Part shown: positions 8,506 to 19,963 of the stretch, piece by piece
How positions within the stretch are numbered: the first letter of the stretch is position 1
Layout of the letters: every line of letters begins with the position of its first letter
Origin: Zygnema circumcarinatum
Taxonomy: Eukaryota > Streptophyta > Zygnematophyceae > Zygnematales > Zygnemataceae
Reading direction: 5' to 3'
NCBI GenBank assembly: GCA_037447605.1
Contig: CM074822.1
Coordinates: forward strand, 697,096 to 744,972
Length of the DNA stretch: 47,877 nucleotides
The notes under the pieces: generated by a model
Databases searched by the model: none
What the model was told of the DNA's origin: nothing
Seen by the model: the letters and a program-made list of their open reading frames with translations, nothing else
Translations under genes and position numbers: made by a program

Positions 8506-11500
8506 TCAAAACACCGCTTCTCCCGCGGAGAAGTGCAGCAGATTATTAAGTAACACCAGTTCCTCAGTAAGCGGTCCTGAGAACTCCAAAACCTGATTGG
8601 CAGACAGCCAAGCTCAGCAAGACCATCGATTCAAAGACGTGGGATGGAACTCTCCTCTTCTACCCCCTTTCCAACTCCAACCCCCTCCCCCTCTCCTCCC
8701 CGATGAAAGAAGGAGACAAAGGAATCCACTAAGTTGGATTGGAAGGAGAGCGGGAGAGGGGGAGGCGTAGGCAGATAGAGGTTGAAGGGGAGGAGTGGGG
8801 GGGAGAGGGGCAGCCGGATAGTTGTGGAAGAATACGTTTTCAATGGGAGGTAAGTCGCCAAAAGACAAGGATGCCCACAGGCGGCAAGTTTAGGTTGTAC
8901 AATCATAATTCATAGACTCAGGAATTAGATAATTGACGAGTCTGAAACTCACCACAGCACTGCCGATTGTGCCCAAGTTTACAGTTCCATCCTCAACTTG
9001 CACAGCTGTGTCAATGCCCTGATCGATAGGACCCCTTCCAAGCCCGCTGAGGACGTCATGATATCTTCCATCCCTCAAGGGTACTTTGATCGATTCGTTC
9101 TGCACAATTAGCGTTAAAAAGATGAGCCAAAACTCTGACAGCAGCCAACAAAGTCTAGAGATGTGTAATCGACATGTCTGCGAGTCTTCGGTTTACGAAA
9201 CGTATAATGCTACACAAGCTCTGGATGAAATGAAGGGCTGAGAGACAAAGCAGAAGCATTTCACATTCCAAAAACATGATATAAATGTGCAGAGTGCATA
9301 ACGGACGAAACATGAAATTCAAAGAAGCTTGAGAGGAGAGGGACTATTGAATAAGAGACGTGAATCAAAAGAAAACATGAAGGACGGGTTATTTCAGTCA
9401 AGTGAAAGGCGAGTTCAGCACTGTGCAATTCTAAATTACCGAGAACAATTGAATAAAGCAGGAAAAGGTTCCCTGCCTTGCCTCTGTAGCGAGCAGAGGT
9501 ATCCATTGGACAACAGATTTGCCCGAGTGGGGGTAAGCTATACGCGATGGTGAAGAAACCTTGAGGTTGTGGAGTGAATTGCATAGACCATACTAGCCTC
9601 TAGACAGGCAATTAAAATCCATTTAGGCCAATAAACATCTTAAATGCCACTTACCCGCTCTCCCAAGACATTGAAAATGCCAAGTAAACTGTTGGAGTTG
9701 TCGGGTGCTAACCAAGCTGCTATGATGCATGTATCACCATACAGGATGGAAAATGATCCTTCTCTGACCGCTGGGGCCTTCTTTAACGAGGTGACTGCCT
9801 TAAGGAATGGCTGCACAATAAGGTGAAAAACAAAAGCACGGGTAGAGGAGAGCGCAAAGCTGTTACTTAAATAGAAAACTTAGTTGCCATCATCACAGCG
9901 ATTCAATTCTAGACGGAAAAAACGGCGCAATTTCGCAGTGACCTAAGAAGCGCGGGTTATCACAAGAGTTTTAAAGTGGCTCACCTCCAACGAACGACTC
10001 CCCCAAAGTACAGGATCGTCTTCAAAGAGCTCTGGCGGATTTTGAGCCTCAGATTCCTATTCATGCCTATAACAAGTAGTGAGAAGAGAAGAACTTATAC
10101 GAATGTCCTCACAGCTTACTTGCGAACTACCAATACTGAATGAGGAGTTCATAAGGTATTCCATGCAAAGGTGAAGACTAGTGTGGTGTGAAAGATAAAG
10201 TTCATTTCATGGGAAATGTAGCTGATACCTGGCCACCAAAGATGAGGAATGCTCCTCTATTGAAAGCAGCGAAAGCAGTCCAAGCCATAGCAACTTCCCT
10301 GCTTGGAGCTCTTTTCATGATGCGCATCTGGGATTAGCGAAAACAAACTCAAACGATAAGATTAGTGCTTGAAAAAGCATGACCGATTACGGGCAGATTC
10401 TTTCACCAAATTTGTGGGCAAAAAATCTGAAACAGATTTATGGATCCAAAAAAGTATGAAATGGAGGTCACAACTTCATAAACGAATGCAGATTAATTAC
10501 ATGCAGAGGCTACTTTAATGGTTCTGTTATTCACCTGGTCGTGATTTTCGACAAAACGAAGTTTGACGGCATTGTGCGGCAGATAGGCCACCTGCAAGCA
10601 CTCGGCTCTCCCATTTTGGCGAACTCAACAAATCGAGAACCCTCATCCATTTGTATTTCAGTGTTACATACTGCCTATTGTGAAGTCATAGGTTGCTTCA
10701 ACTAAAAGACTACCCAAGGAGGGCGTCGACTCCAACCAAAAGTATAGTCATTTAGGGGTCACCTCCAAGTGAGGATAAAGCTCTCGGAAACAGAGCTTGA
10801 AAATGGAAAACACAAAACATCTACTAACAAACGTTCCCAGTGCTGCAACATTTTGCATATCTTGAAGGTACTAGAGGTCTCCTCCATCAGTATCGGTTAG
10901 TTCACCATTAAACATGCGGTGCGATTCCTTACAACAATACTGACACCTTTCACGATCCTCGTTATTGCCCTCATTTCTTTCCCTACTACCCGTTTAGCTA
11001 CTTCCCTCCTTTTTTTAACCAGAATGCAATCGCATGGTTCAAAATGCTCGCTCAAGTTATGCCTAAATAAAAAGAAACGTTTCAAAATCCAATACACATG
11101 AAGCACAGGTATCCTGTTCGAACTCACCTGAAATTGTAGCATCTCCAAATAGCGAGAAAGACTCTCTTGGCCAGCCACCACAGCACACCACCTGAACCAG
11201 AGGTCATAGTCATACACAATATCAAAGACGCGGTACAGTTCTGCATCACACAATCCCACCCCACCCTGTCCCCAGAAGAAACTGGGGCTTAAATGCAACC
11301 TTAGACAGGATGCGAGTGCAGAGAGGGAGAGAGAAAGAGAGATGAGGGAGGGGGGGAAAGAATCAGTTTGACGTATGTATATGTCCGAGAGAGAGAGAGA
11401 GAGAGATAGCGAGAGGACAGTATCAATTCTGTGAGATCGGTATACACACATGAACTTCGGCAAATCAGGCTGGGATTGAACCGAAAGCACATTGTCTTGC

Positions 11501-14308
11501 GACCTTCTTGTTTTCAGAAATTCATTGATTTACCGTTACGGGGATACTGCAGGCGCATCAAAGGCAAGAGAAAAACTCGTGATTTATTTCTGAATGTTCT
11601 GACTCCAGAATCAAGGCTGATAACTTCCATGACAATTGAATCATCAAATGGATTTCGTGGTCCAAAATCTTCTTAACTGGAGTAGCGGAGCCATACCATC
11701 CGCCGTCTCATAAGGAGAAAATTTGAATCACAAGCTTCCGCAAGCCAAAGCACGTCAGGATTAACCTGTGCCACTCTCCTCCGTGCCTCCTGCAGACAAA
11801 AGAGCAGAAGTAAGAAAGATAGATAACCTATAATCAAATTTGTTTGCTCAACACGGGGGCAAGCGTTTCATAACCTTCAACAAACCCGGCTTCACGTTTT
11901 TATATGAATTAAAGAAAGCCGCTATGTCAAGAACTCGAGGATAAGACTGCATGGAATAGTATCCAGAAGGGCACGTCACAAAGTGGACTTTCCATGCCGT
12001 TCTAAAATGCGAGAACTCTCCACAAGTGGACATTTCAGATGAAATTCAAAATTGCATGAGAGATGTGTCGGGAAGGCCCAACAACAGGAAAGCCTTTCAA
12101 GATGCAGGTTGCATTGGCTGAAGGAAACGAGAAAAAACACCAGATAAACGCCATTTTCAAGGGACATAGGTACCATAAAACCGGACGGTCATAGTGCTAC
12201 TGTGTGTGCCCATGATTGGCTAAGCTTGTGAAATTGTTCATGAGGTAACAGGTTATTGTAAATACCAAGTTCTTCAATAGTTGGCAAGCTAAATAGGGAA
12301 CTTTCAGAAGTACAAGCTTCGTACCTCCCAGAATTCAATGGGCACAAAGGTGGCTACGTCGCAGCGAAAGCCCCGAACTCCTTTTTCTGCCCACATGACA
12401 AGGGTGTCCATCAAGTACTCCCAAAGCCCTCGGTGCGAAAAGTTGAGATCTGCTACATCTGACCAGGGCGACGTAGGATTTCCGTTTGCATCCTGCATTA
12501 ACAATAAACTCAATGGTAGTCAAGAGTAGCAATACTGCACGTTGACGAGAGACCACCTTCGCTATATTGACACCGTTGGGAAGGTGATTAGTTGTGTAGA
12601 TCTCCCATTAGGAAAATGGAAGTAAAATACTCTGAATACTCTCCAACATCGTCTCTACGTTTTCTCATTTATCATTGGTAATTCGAACTTCAGTTGTGTT
12701 GGAGAGGCATCGTCACGCAAGCGATTAAAATAAAACAAAGGAACGAACTCCAAAAAGAAACATGAGAACCTTAGATCATCTAGTCTGACATGAGGCACCT
12801 TCCCCAATTTCACTCTCTCTGTCAAATGGCTCTTGATCGTATCCCCTCGAGGCACGAAAGCTCTACCAACGCGGAGGCAGGCAGTTTAAGCTGGTTGTCC
12901 TTCATTATTCGCACACCCACCAAATGCTGCGGTTTGGAAAAGAAGTGCTGTAGTAAGCAATGATAATTTAAAGCAAAACAAAGGTTGTGGGCGTGGCAAA
13001 GATAAAAAGACAATAATTGACAAACGCATTCATTCAACAAGGTGCAAGTGGCCTACCCTCTTGAACCATTCCGGATGCTCTCGAGCCAAAACAGAATCGC
13101 GGGCGGTGTGATTGAAAACTATGTCGATCATTATGCGCATTCCGAGCTCCTTTGCTGCCTTCACAAGTTTGTCAAAATCTGGATGCCAGAAATACGGGCA
13201 GTTTAAGGAAATCGTATTTGGAGTGAGGTCTCCTTCATTCGGAAAAAAGAGACTAAAAGAACAACACAGACTTTGCAACAGAATTACATTTGCAGCTCCA
13301 TTCCTACTCAGATTACTGTTATAACCAGGACCACCTGCCGAATGTGGAAACCTTAGTGCAAATGTTGCCGTCATACATGCTTGCATACAGCTTCTGCCTC
13401 TAAATGTTCTCAATTGCAGAAGCTGGGCTTTTTTTTTTGTTTAACAGTACGGTTTTATCTTCCTTAAGCTGACGGCCGAACTCCATTGATGGTCAAGTTT
13501 GGTTCGCTTTAAGCATTTTGCCAAGGGCGACTCTCCCAAAATAGATTCTGTACGTTCAGTTTGTGTACGTCGCGAGCAGCCATTGGACAGATTTCTTGAC
13601 TAAACTGAAAAATAAACTCAACCGAAGTCATCGGAGGACAGTGGGAGACAAGCAGGTTGGCAAGGGCCTGCTAATTCGAGGATTTCTAAACACTTATTCT
13701 ATCAATCAGTAGTCACCTTCAAAGGTTCCATGTCTTTCGCTGATTCCTCGATAATCCTGGATGCAATACGGTGATCCCTGCGTTCCCTTCCGTGCTTCTT
13801 CTCCTATGGGATAGTGAGGCATCAGCCAAACAACATCGACACCAAGGCTCCTCAGCCGCGCCAAATCCTGTTCGACTTCAATAAACGTTCCAGCTGTCGA
13901 ATGATTTCTCACAAACACTTCATAAAATATCAAATTGCACGCATCAACTTTCAAGTCTTTCAAAGGGACTTGAGAAGCCAGCTCCACTTTTTGTTGACGG
14001 CTGGCAATCCCTTCAGTTGGAGCCATAGTACTCAGATTCATCTGCAACTGATTCTCTGAAACCGCCGAAGCTCTTAATCTCCTTCCAAAAAAGCACCTGT
14101 CAGTGTGCAGAACACATCTTGGCAACCTAAAGCACTCCGCCAGGGCAACACAACTGGCCTGAAAGCGCGAGCAGGATGTTTCCAAGCTCCGGCGATGCAA
14201 GTTCAGACTCAAATCGCATCTCTTTCCTGCTGAAACCCTCCTCTGCGCACCAAGCAGCAGCTGTCTTGGAGCACATGCTTGCCCTGCGACAGCCGAAGTC
14301 TCCGACAT
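8506..14308 (-). CDS. GH13 alpha-amylase-family protein, plastid-type N-terminus
   Basis: There are eleven exons: 13717-14308, 13057-13178, 12325-12492, 11697-11789, 11128-11265, 10535-10591, 10229-10327, 9985-10056, 9655-9810, 8953-9099 and 8506-8592. They join without frame breaks to 576 residues. The first intron is phase 1; the other nine are phase 0. Residues 1 to about 115 are Ser/Arg-rich with few acids, compatible with a plastid transit peptide. The barrel starts at IFYEVFVRN (about 128). GH13 conserved regions are intact: DIVFNH (216-221), GFRCDVA with nucleophile D283, WLAEA with acid/base E312, and FVENHDQ with D389. GSPYCIQDY precedes the first loop, as in bacterial-type amylases acting on alpha-glucans. 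A short beta-rich C-terminal domain follows and the gene ends in TGA. The start ATG (14306-14308) is the first in frame. The exact substrate is not determined by sequence. Confidence 0.93.
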
Positions 14309-14541
14309 ATTGAATTCGTCCGAGCTTTTTGCACAGTCAGTCAACAAGCGATACCATATATCAGGATTATTCAATATATATTACATTATGAGATGCAGAT
14401 ATTATATGCACGGTACATGACTTGTATTGCATGTACCCTCAAAAAGCTTTCCAAGCTTCCACTGAAATCCTTCCAAACCTTGCAACTGAAGGGCCTCCCA
14501 AGTCCTTCACAGGCCTCTTGGCTTCATCAGGGAAGCATTTA

Positions 14542-14595
14542 CCAATGAAGATTTGCCACATGTACAATAATGACTACGTGGCACGTCTTCTGTCC
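14542..14595. promoter_or_regulatory. CCAAT/G-box palindrome B1 (right CCAAT lost)
   Basis: CCAAT (14542-14546) - N10 - CACATG (14557-14562) - N12 - TACGTG (14575-14580). The expected ATTGG at 14591 is absent; instead the next module begins at 14594. It lies upstream of the GH13 gene. Confidence 0.6.
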
Positions 14596-14647
14596 AATGA
14601 AATCATGTCACGTGTACGCTAATGTCCACGTGGTACGTCGCCATTGG
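14594..14647. promoter_or_regulatory. CCAAT/G-box palindrome B2 (complete, 10-12-10)
   Basis: CCAAT (14594-14598) - N10 - CACGTG (14609-14614) - N12 - CACGTG (14627-14632) - N10 - ATTGG (14643-14647). Each half fits the plant ER-stress element pERSE-I (CCAAT-N10-CACG), described for NF-Y plus bZIP28-type factors. Here two halves face each other, about 290 bp upstream of the GH13 start codon. Confidence 0.7.
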
Positions 14648-14819
14648 TAGATGACAGTTACCTTGCGACTCGAGGGCCTCCCAAATCTTTGGGTGGGATT
14701 CCATCAGCGATTTTTCACCGACGTGGAGGTACAGGCGTAGTTTTGGAGGATGATGTGGCGCCGTCGTGGCGCCGACTAGGACCGACTAGGACCGACGTGG
14801 AGGTACAGGCGTAGTTCCC

Positions 14820-15038
14820 CAGAACATACCCCCTGAAGGGTGCCTTCGGTGCCTTCGTTTTTCAGCAGGGGATTGGGAGCTTTTGCAGGCGGACCATACG
14901 GATCGTATTCGTGCTCTGTCTACGTCGACCACTAGCCGTTTGCCTTCCCTTTCTGACGCCCCTGCTCGGCACCATCGGGCTGTGCAGCTAGGTCGCTGCG
15001 AGGAGCTCTCTAGTGCCGCTCGGGCTCTGCGGCCTTTT
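14820..15038 (+). pseudogene. Non-LTR retrotransposon ORF, 5' fragment left of the copia insertion
   Basis: A plus-strand frame is open from about 14820 to the insertion point at 15038, with an Arg/Leu/Ala-rich sequence (for example DHTDRIRALS). It is in frame with the reverse-transcriptase ORF on the far side of the copia element once the insertion and one copy of the target duplication are discounted. No zinc finger or endonuclease is recognised in this short piece, so the element looks 5'-truncated. Confidence 0.65.
15034..15038 (+). repeat. Target-site duplication CTTTT, left copy
   Basis: CTTTT immediately precedes the TG of the 5' LTR and is repeated at 20634-20638 directly after the CA of the 3' LTR. 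Five base pairs is the usual target duplication for Ty1/copia integrases. Confidence 0.88.
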
Positions 15039-15705
15039 TGTTAGTGAGTGGTACATAGTTCATGAAGAGCATGTAGTTGTTTCGGAGTCTAGCTCGCATG
15101 CTTGTCTAGGATCTACACATCAGGTGGAGCATGTGGCGCATTCTGATTGGCCGCTGCATAGGCGCGGAGCGCTGTGATTGGTCGTGTTACGTGGCGCTCG
15201 GAGATGTACGTGATTGTACGGACGGGGAGCTCCAGAAAACTCGCGGCATTCCTTTTGCCGGAAAATTATTGGCTTGCAAGGCGCGCAGTGGCGTGACGTG
15301 ACGGAGAGTGTTCCGGAAGTCACGTCACACTGTGACTAATAAATTACGATGCAAATGAGCGAGCTGTAACCCTTAGTGCAGGCTGCTAGGTGCAGAGTAG
15401 AGGCTTGCCAGTGTGTGGTGAAGCTTTACAGCATAAGGGGGACACTCTTGTAGTGGAGTAGAGAAGCGCAGGAGGGGCTCTTGTTGTGTTCTTGTACTCC
15501 GTTTTGAAGTTAAGAGTTTTCAGCATTTGTGCATTCTCTTATCTTCTGAATCTTCGATCTGTTCATTCATTCTTTGCTTGGGGCAGTCTGTGCTTTGTGA
15601 GTGTGATTCTGTGTTTCCGCAAGGCTGGCGTCTCCTAGTCCAAGGAGTAGTGGGATGTCATCCTCGGAGGGATCTTCTACTAGGACCGGAGGCTCCACAT
15701 CTACA
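15039..15705 (+). repeat. 5' LTR of the copia element
   Basis: It begins TGTTAGTGAGTGG and ends TCTACA. It is almost identical to the 3' LTR except for a patch at about 15129-15210, where substitutions and small gaps cluster, and one substitution near the end (GATCTTC against GATCCTC). The gag start codon (15655) lies inside it. Confidence 0.93.
15130..15150 (-). promoter_or_regulatory. CCAAT-N10-CACATG half-module inside the 5' LTR
   Basis: On the plus strand CATGTG (15130-15135) is followed after ten bases by ATTGG (15146-15150), which is the same half-module read on the minus strand. It falls in the patch that differs between the LTRs and is destroyed in the 3' LTR. It lacks the CACG core of pERSE-I. 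Confidence 0.4.
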
Positions 15706-16257
15706 AGTGGTATCAGAGCTAGAGACCGAGCAGAAGGTGATGACGATCGGAAGATTGGAGTGCCATTGTTTGATGGCCACAACTACAAGACGTGGAGGTG
15801 GCGAATGAAGAAAGTGCTGTTGAGCCGAGACCTTCTTGGAGTTGTTGATGGCACGGAGGAGAGACCAACCACCGGTGCTGAAGATATCAAGGAGTGGCCT
15901 CGAAAGGACAGGAAAGCTCAAGCACTTATCGCCTTAACTGTGAAGGATGAGCAGTCGCTTGCACTGCAAGAGTTAGAGACTAGTGCTGAAATGTGGAAGA
16001 GTCTAGAGGATGTGTATGATGTCAAATCTCATACCACGGTTGTCCACTTGTACTCAGAACTAGGCAATTTGAGAATGTCCGAAGATGAAGAGCTGGCAGA
16101 TTATATGCAGAGGTTTGATAGCTTGATGCAGAGGTTTGCTCTTGCAAGTAAGCCGTTGGACTCAGATCATAAGATCAGCGTCTTCTTAGAGGGTCTGCCC
16201 AAAAGATTTGAGTTTGCCGGCCATTTCATTACATTACCTTCACTACCGCTAATCTAA
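15655..16257 (+). pseudogene. copia Gag (capsid-region ORF)
   Basis: This 200-residue frame starts at MSSSEG inside the 5' LTR, runs through the primer-binding site and continues into a copia-type Gag domain (LFDGHNYKTWRWRMKKVL near residue 38, then a DUF4219/UBN2-like helical region). The frame stops at 16255-16257, while the homologous continuation (NEVKGRVREEDE) lies in the -1 (or +2) frame from about 16230. A one-base indel mutation is most likely; a programmed shift is possible. Confidence 0.8.
15708..15719 (+). other. Primer-binding site (initiator Met tRNA type)
   Basis: TGGTATCAGAGC lies two bases after the 5' LTR. It is the standard plant copia sequence complementary to the 3' end of initiator methionine tRNA, used to prime minus-strand DNA. 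Confidence 0.95.
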
Positions 16258-16268
16258 CCATAAACGAG

Positions 16269-19200
16269 GTGAAGGGCAGAGTGAGGGAGGAGGATGAAAG
16301 GCAGGCAAAGGCTAAGGTTTCGAGTGACAAGGTGCTGGCGCTAAGGTGGTCGCAGCAAAAGCACAAAGGAGGGGGGAGACCCAAGGTGGACAAGCGCAGC
16401 TCGGGACTGAGTTGCTACAACTGCGGAAAGCCAGGACACGTGAAGACCAACTGCCCGGAGCTGAAGAAGGATAATGCGAGTGGAGCAGGCCCTTCTAAGT
16501 TAGCCGCAAAGGAGAAGGTCAAAGGAGCGTGTCACAAGTGCGGGAAGTTTGGCCACTTCAAGGCAAACTGTCCTGACGGAAATTCAGAGAAGACTCTAAT
16601 GGCTGCTGAAGGCGAGTATTCAGAGTTTGCGAATGGAATCCAAGTGCGGGATTATGGATTGAGGCCTTGGCTGATTGATTCGGGAGCATCCAAGCATATG
16701 TGCGTAGATGAGTCACTTTTCGTGGAGAAGAAGGCGCTGCAGCATGCACGTTCTGTTTATTCTGCCACCGGAGATGGAGTTGAGGTGACGCAAGGAGGAT
16801 CGGTCAAGCTGGAGGTACTCAATGGGGGTGTAGGGGCAGTGCTGACCATAGGGAATGTGCTGCACACCCCGGGACTACAGAATAACTTTCTTTCTGTGAG
16901 TCAAATCTGCGAGGAAGGCTGCAAGGTGTGGTTTGATAGAGTGGCGTGCGCAGTAGTTGACGAGAATACCGGGAGGACCCTATGTAGAGGCATGCAAAAG
17001 AATGGCCTTTATTATCTGAATTGGGGTGGGAAGCCGGTGGAGGTGGTCAATTCAGTTGAAGAGGACCCCAAGGTGAGACTCTGGCATCGCAGACTTGGAC
17101 ACCTTGGATTCAGAGGTTTGAAGCGCCTTGCAGATGAGAAGTTAGTCAGAGGATTGGATGTGGAAGGTGTAAGGGGAGAAGGACACGGGACTTGTGAAGA
17201 TTGTGTCGTAGGAAAAGCTCATAGGCGGCCGTTTGGTCAAGGAGCGGTGGCGCAAATCTCTCGGGAGAGATTGGAGCTGGTGCACACAGACTTGTGCGGC
17301 CCTGTTACCCCTACAAGCAAAGGTGGAGCTAACTATTTCATCACCTTTCTTGATGATTGCTCAAGGAAAGTATGGGTGAAAACGCTCACCAAGAAATCGG
17401 AAGCTTTTCAGGCCTTCAAGGAGTGGCAGCTGCAGGCCGAGAGGGAGACAGGGATGAAACTAAAAACTCTAAGGTCAGACAATGGTGGAGAGTACACTTC
17501 TCACCAGTTTAGAGATTACCTGAAGTCCCTCGGAGTGAAACATGAGTTCACTGCCCCTTACTCTCCTCAAAGTAACGGAGCTGCTGAGAGGATGAATAGG
17601 ACGCTAGGAGATATGGCAAGGACTATGCTGAATGAGTCGCCATTTCCGCTATCGTTTTGGGCTGAGGCGATCACGGCGGCAGCGTATATTCGGAACAGGT
17701 GCCCTACATCTGTCTTGAAGGATAAAGTTCCGGAGGAAGTGTGGACAGGCAAGAAGCCGACTGTTGAGCACTTTCGAGTTTGGGGCTCAAAGTGCTTTAT
17801 TCACGTTCCAAAGCACAAGCAAGCGCTGAAGTTCAGTCCTCGATCTGTGGAAGGATACTTCCTTGGCTACAATGAAGATAGCCAGACTTACCGGATCTGG
17901 AACCCAGTCACAAAGAAGGTGGAAAGGAGTCGTGACATAATTGTGCAAGAATTCCACAAGTATTCAGAGAAGCTGGATGGAGAGAAGGACGTGAACACGA
18001 GAAGGCTTGTGTTTCCATGGGTTCCAGAAGATTCAGGAAGGGCTGAGGAAGCAGCATTACCACGGCCAGATATTCAGCATAGCCCACCGATGGAGCATGT
18101 CACTAATCCGCTAGATTCTGTACCTGAGGAGGGACCGCTTGAGGAGGAAGCACCCGAGGAGGAGGAGCCATCAGCGGACTTGCAGGTGCAGCCAGCAAAG
18201 GAGTCAGGAGAGAGGCAAGGATTCACTCCAAACTATGAGAACAGGAGTGATCGTCCAAGGAGGCAACCTGGTTGGTTGGCAGACTACCACCAACCACCAT
18301 ATTGGAAGGCAAAAAGGACGAAGAAGGTCAGAACACCTAGTGACTCAGCTGACTTTGCTGGCATTGCTGCGTGCATGATGGCTCATATTTCAGAACCTCA
18401 GAGTTATGCGGAAGCTTTGCAGGGTGAGGATGCTGAAAAGTGGAGGGCAGCAATAGATAGTGAGCTGAATAGTTTGAAAGAAAATGGAACCTGGAGATTG
18501 GAGGAGCTTCCTAAGGGTAGGAAGGCTATAGGCTGCAAATGGGTGTTTAAGGTGAAGCGGAAGGCAGATGGGAGCGTAGATCGCTACAAGGCCAGGCTGG
18601 TTGCAAAGGGGTATAGCCAGAAAGAGGGCATTGATTATTCGGAGACTTTTGCACCAGTGGTTAAGTTCAATTCCCTTAGATCACTCATTTCGATTGCAGC
18701 AGCGGAGAGAATGCATGTCCATCAACTTGATATAAAGACTGCATTCCTCTATGGAGATCTAAGTGAGGAGATTTATATGGAGCAGCCGGAAGGCACAGTG
18801 GTGGAAGGACAAGAACATCTCGTATGCAGGCTGGTAAAGAGTCTTTACGGCCTCAAGCAAGCACCCCGGATTTGGTACCAGAAGATAGATGATCTTTTAC
18901 GGAGGAATGGATACAAGCGGTTTGAGTCAGACCACTCCGTCCACAGTAAAGGTACCGGGAAGGAGGTGCTATACGGGGGCGTTTACGTGGACGATCTGAT
19001 CATTGTAAGTTCCTCCATGCAAAGCATTCAAAGTCTGAAGGATTTGATGAAGGAGAACTTCCAGATGACAGATTTAGGAGAGGCCCAATATCTGTTGGGA
19101 ATTCAGCTCAAGAGGGGGCGAGATGGTAGTTTGTTCCTTTGCCAAGAGAAGTACGCTAAGGATGTCCTAGCGAAGTTCAGAATGGACAAGTGCACTCCAT

Positions 19201-19451
19201 GCACAAGTCCCATGGATATGTCACAGAGGCTTTCAGAATCCTTGTCACCCCAGTCTCATGAGGAGGCGAAGAAGATGGAGAATGTACCATACAGGTCTGC
19301 CATTGGAAGCCTGATGTACCTGATGATTGGAACGAGGCCAGATCTTGCTAAGGCGGTCAGCGCAGCCAGCAGGTACATGCAGTTCCCTGGGGATGCATTG
19401 GGAGGTGAAGAGAATATTCAGGTTTCTCAAGGGACTGTGGACCAGGATTAA
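16269..19451 (+). pseudogene. copia Pol polyprotein: zinc knuckles, protease, integrase, reverse transcriptase
   Basis: This open frame has 1,060 codons. Two CCHC knuckles lie at residues 49-62 and 88-101. The aspartic protease motif WLIDSGASKHMC is at about 134. The integrase has an HHCC finger (about 270-325) and catalytic Asp (HTDLCG, about 340), Asp (SDNGGEY, about 404) and Glu (GAAERMN, about 440). A GAG-pre-integrase region precedes it and a proline/glutamate-rich linker follows. The reverse transcriptase starts near 755 (WVFKVKRKADG) with YVDD near 905. The frame ends by a shift in the connection to RNase H, where DNA similarity continues in other frames from about 19390. The main enzymatic motifs up to YVDD are intact. 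Confidence 0.93.
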
Positions 19452-19566
19452 GTTTGAGGCGGGGAGTGGAAGTCAAGTGTATGGTTATCTGGGATGCAGT
19501 TAGGGGAGGGATGTAGACAGCGCTAGATCCACCTCGGGATACGCATTGTGAGCAGTAGGAGGAGTT

Positions 19567-19947
19567 GTGACTTGGAGCTCGAAGCTTCAGGATTCCGTGG
19601 CGCTTTCAAGCACTGAGGCGGAGTATATGGCAGCCTGCCATGCAGCCAAGGAGGCCGTCTGGCTGCAGCAATTCTTCGAAGAGTGTGAGCGGCCCCAACT
19701 CCCTTTGAGGCTGTTAACTGATAACCAGTCTTCTATGACTCTAATGCAGAATCCTGTTTTTCATAAGAGGTCAAAGCATATCAGGATTCAATATCACTTT
19801 GTCCGTGAACTTGTTGTTGAAGGAAGGATAGCTGTGGATTTTGTGCCTACAAAGGATCAAGCAGCTGACATGCTCACTAAGGGGGTCAATGGGGAGGCGC
19901 TGTGGAAGAACAGCATGCTTCTAGGATTGGGGCCTCTTAGGAACTAA
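19567..19947 (+). pseudogene. copia RNase H fragment
   Basis: This frame encodes the C-terminal RNase H of the copia polyprotein: WSSKLQDSVALSSTEAEYMA, then RSKHIRIQYHFVRE and the terminal TKDQAADMLTKG. It is separated from the reverse-transcriptase frame by about 115 bp that carry frame breaks and an in-frame stop. It ends at TAA just before the polypurine tract. Confidence 0.9.
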
Positions 19948-19950
19948 GTA

Positions 19951-19963
19951 CCAAGAGGGGGAA
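19951..19963 (+). other. Polypurine tract
   Basis: CCAAGAGGGGGAA directly precedes the TG of the 3' LTR. This is the expected position and composition for the plus-strand primer of an LTR retrotransposon. Confidence 0.85.

Larger units (their letters stand above)
14309..14819. other. Upstream region of the GH13 gene
   Basis: No gene is seen. It holds two adjacent CCAAT/G-box palindromes (14542-14647), a GGCCTC-rich stretch shared with 23640-23670, and a direct duplication of GACGTGGAGGTACAGGCG at about 14720 and 14790. The GH13 start codon lies 230-290 bp from the palindromes, a normal promoter distance. Confidence 0.6.

Noticed and set aside
8150-8596. 148-residue plus-strand frame downstream of the GH13 gene
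   Set aside because: It overlaps the last GH13 exon in antisense and has no recognisable domain; no promoter or splice context supports it.
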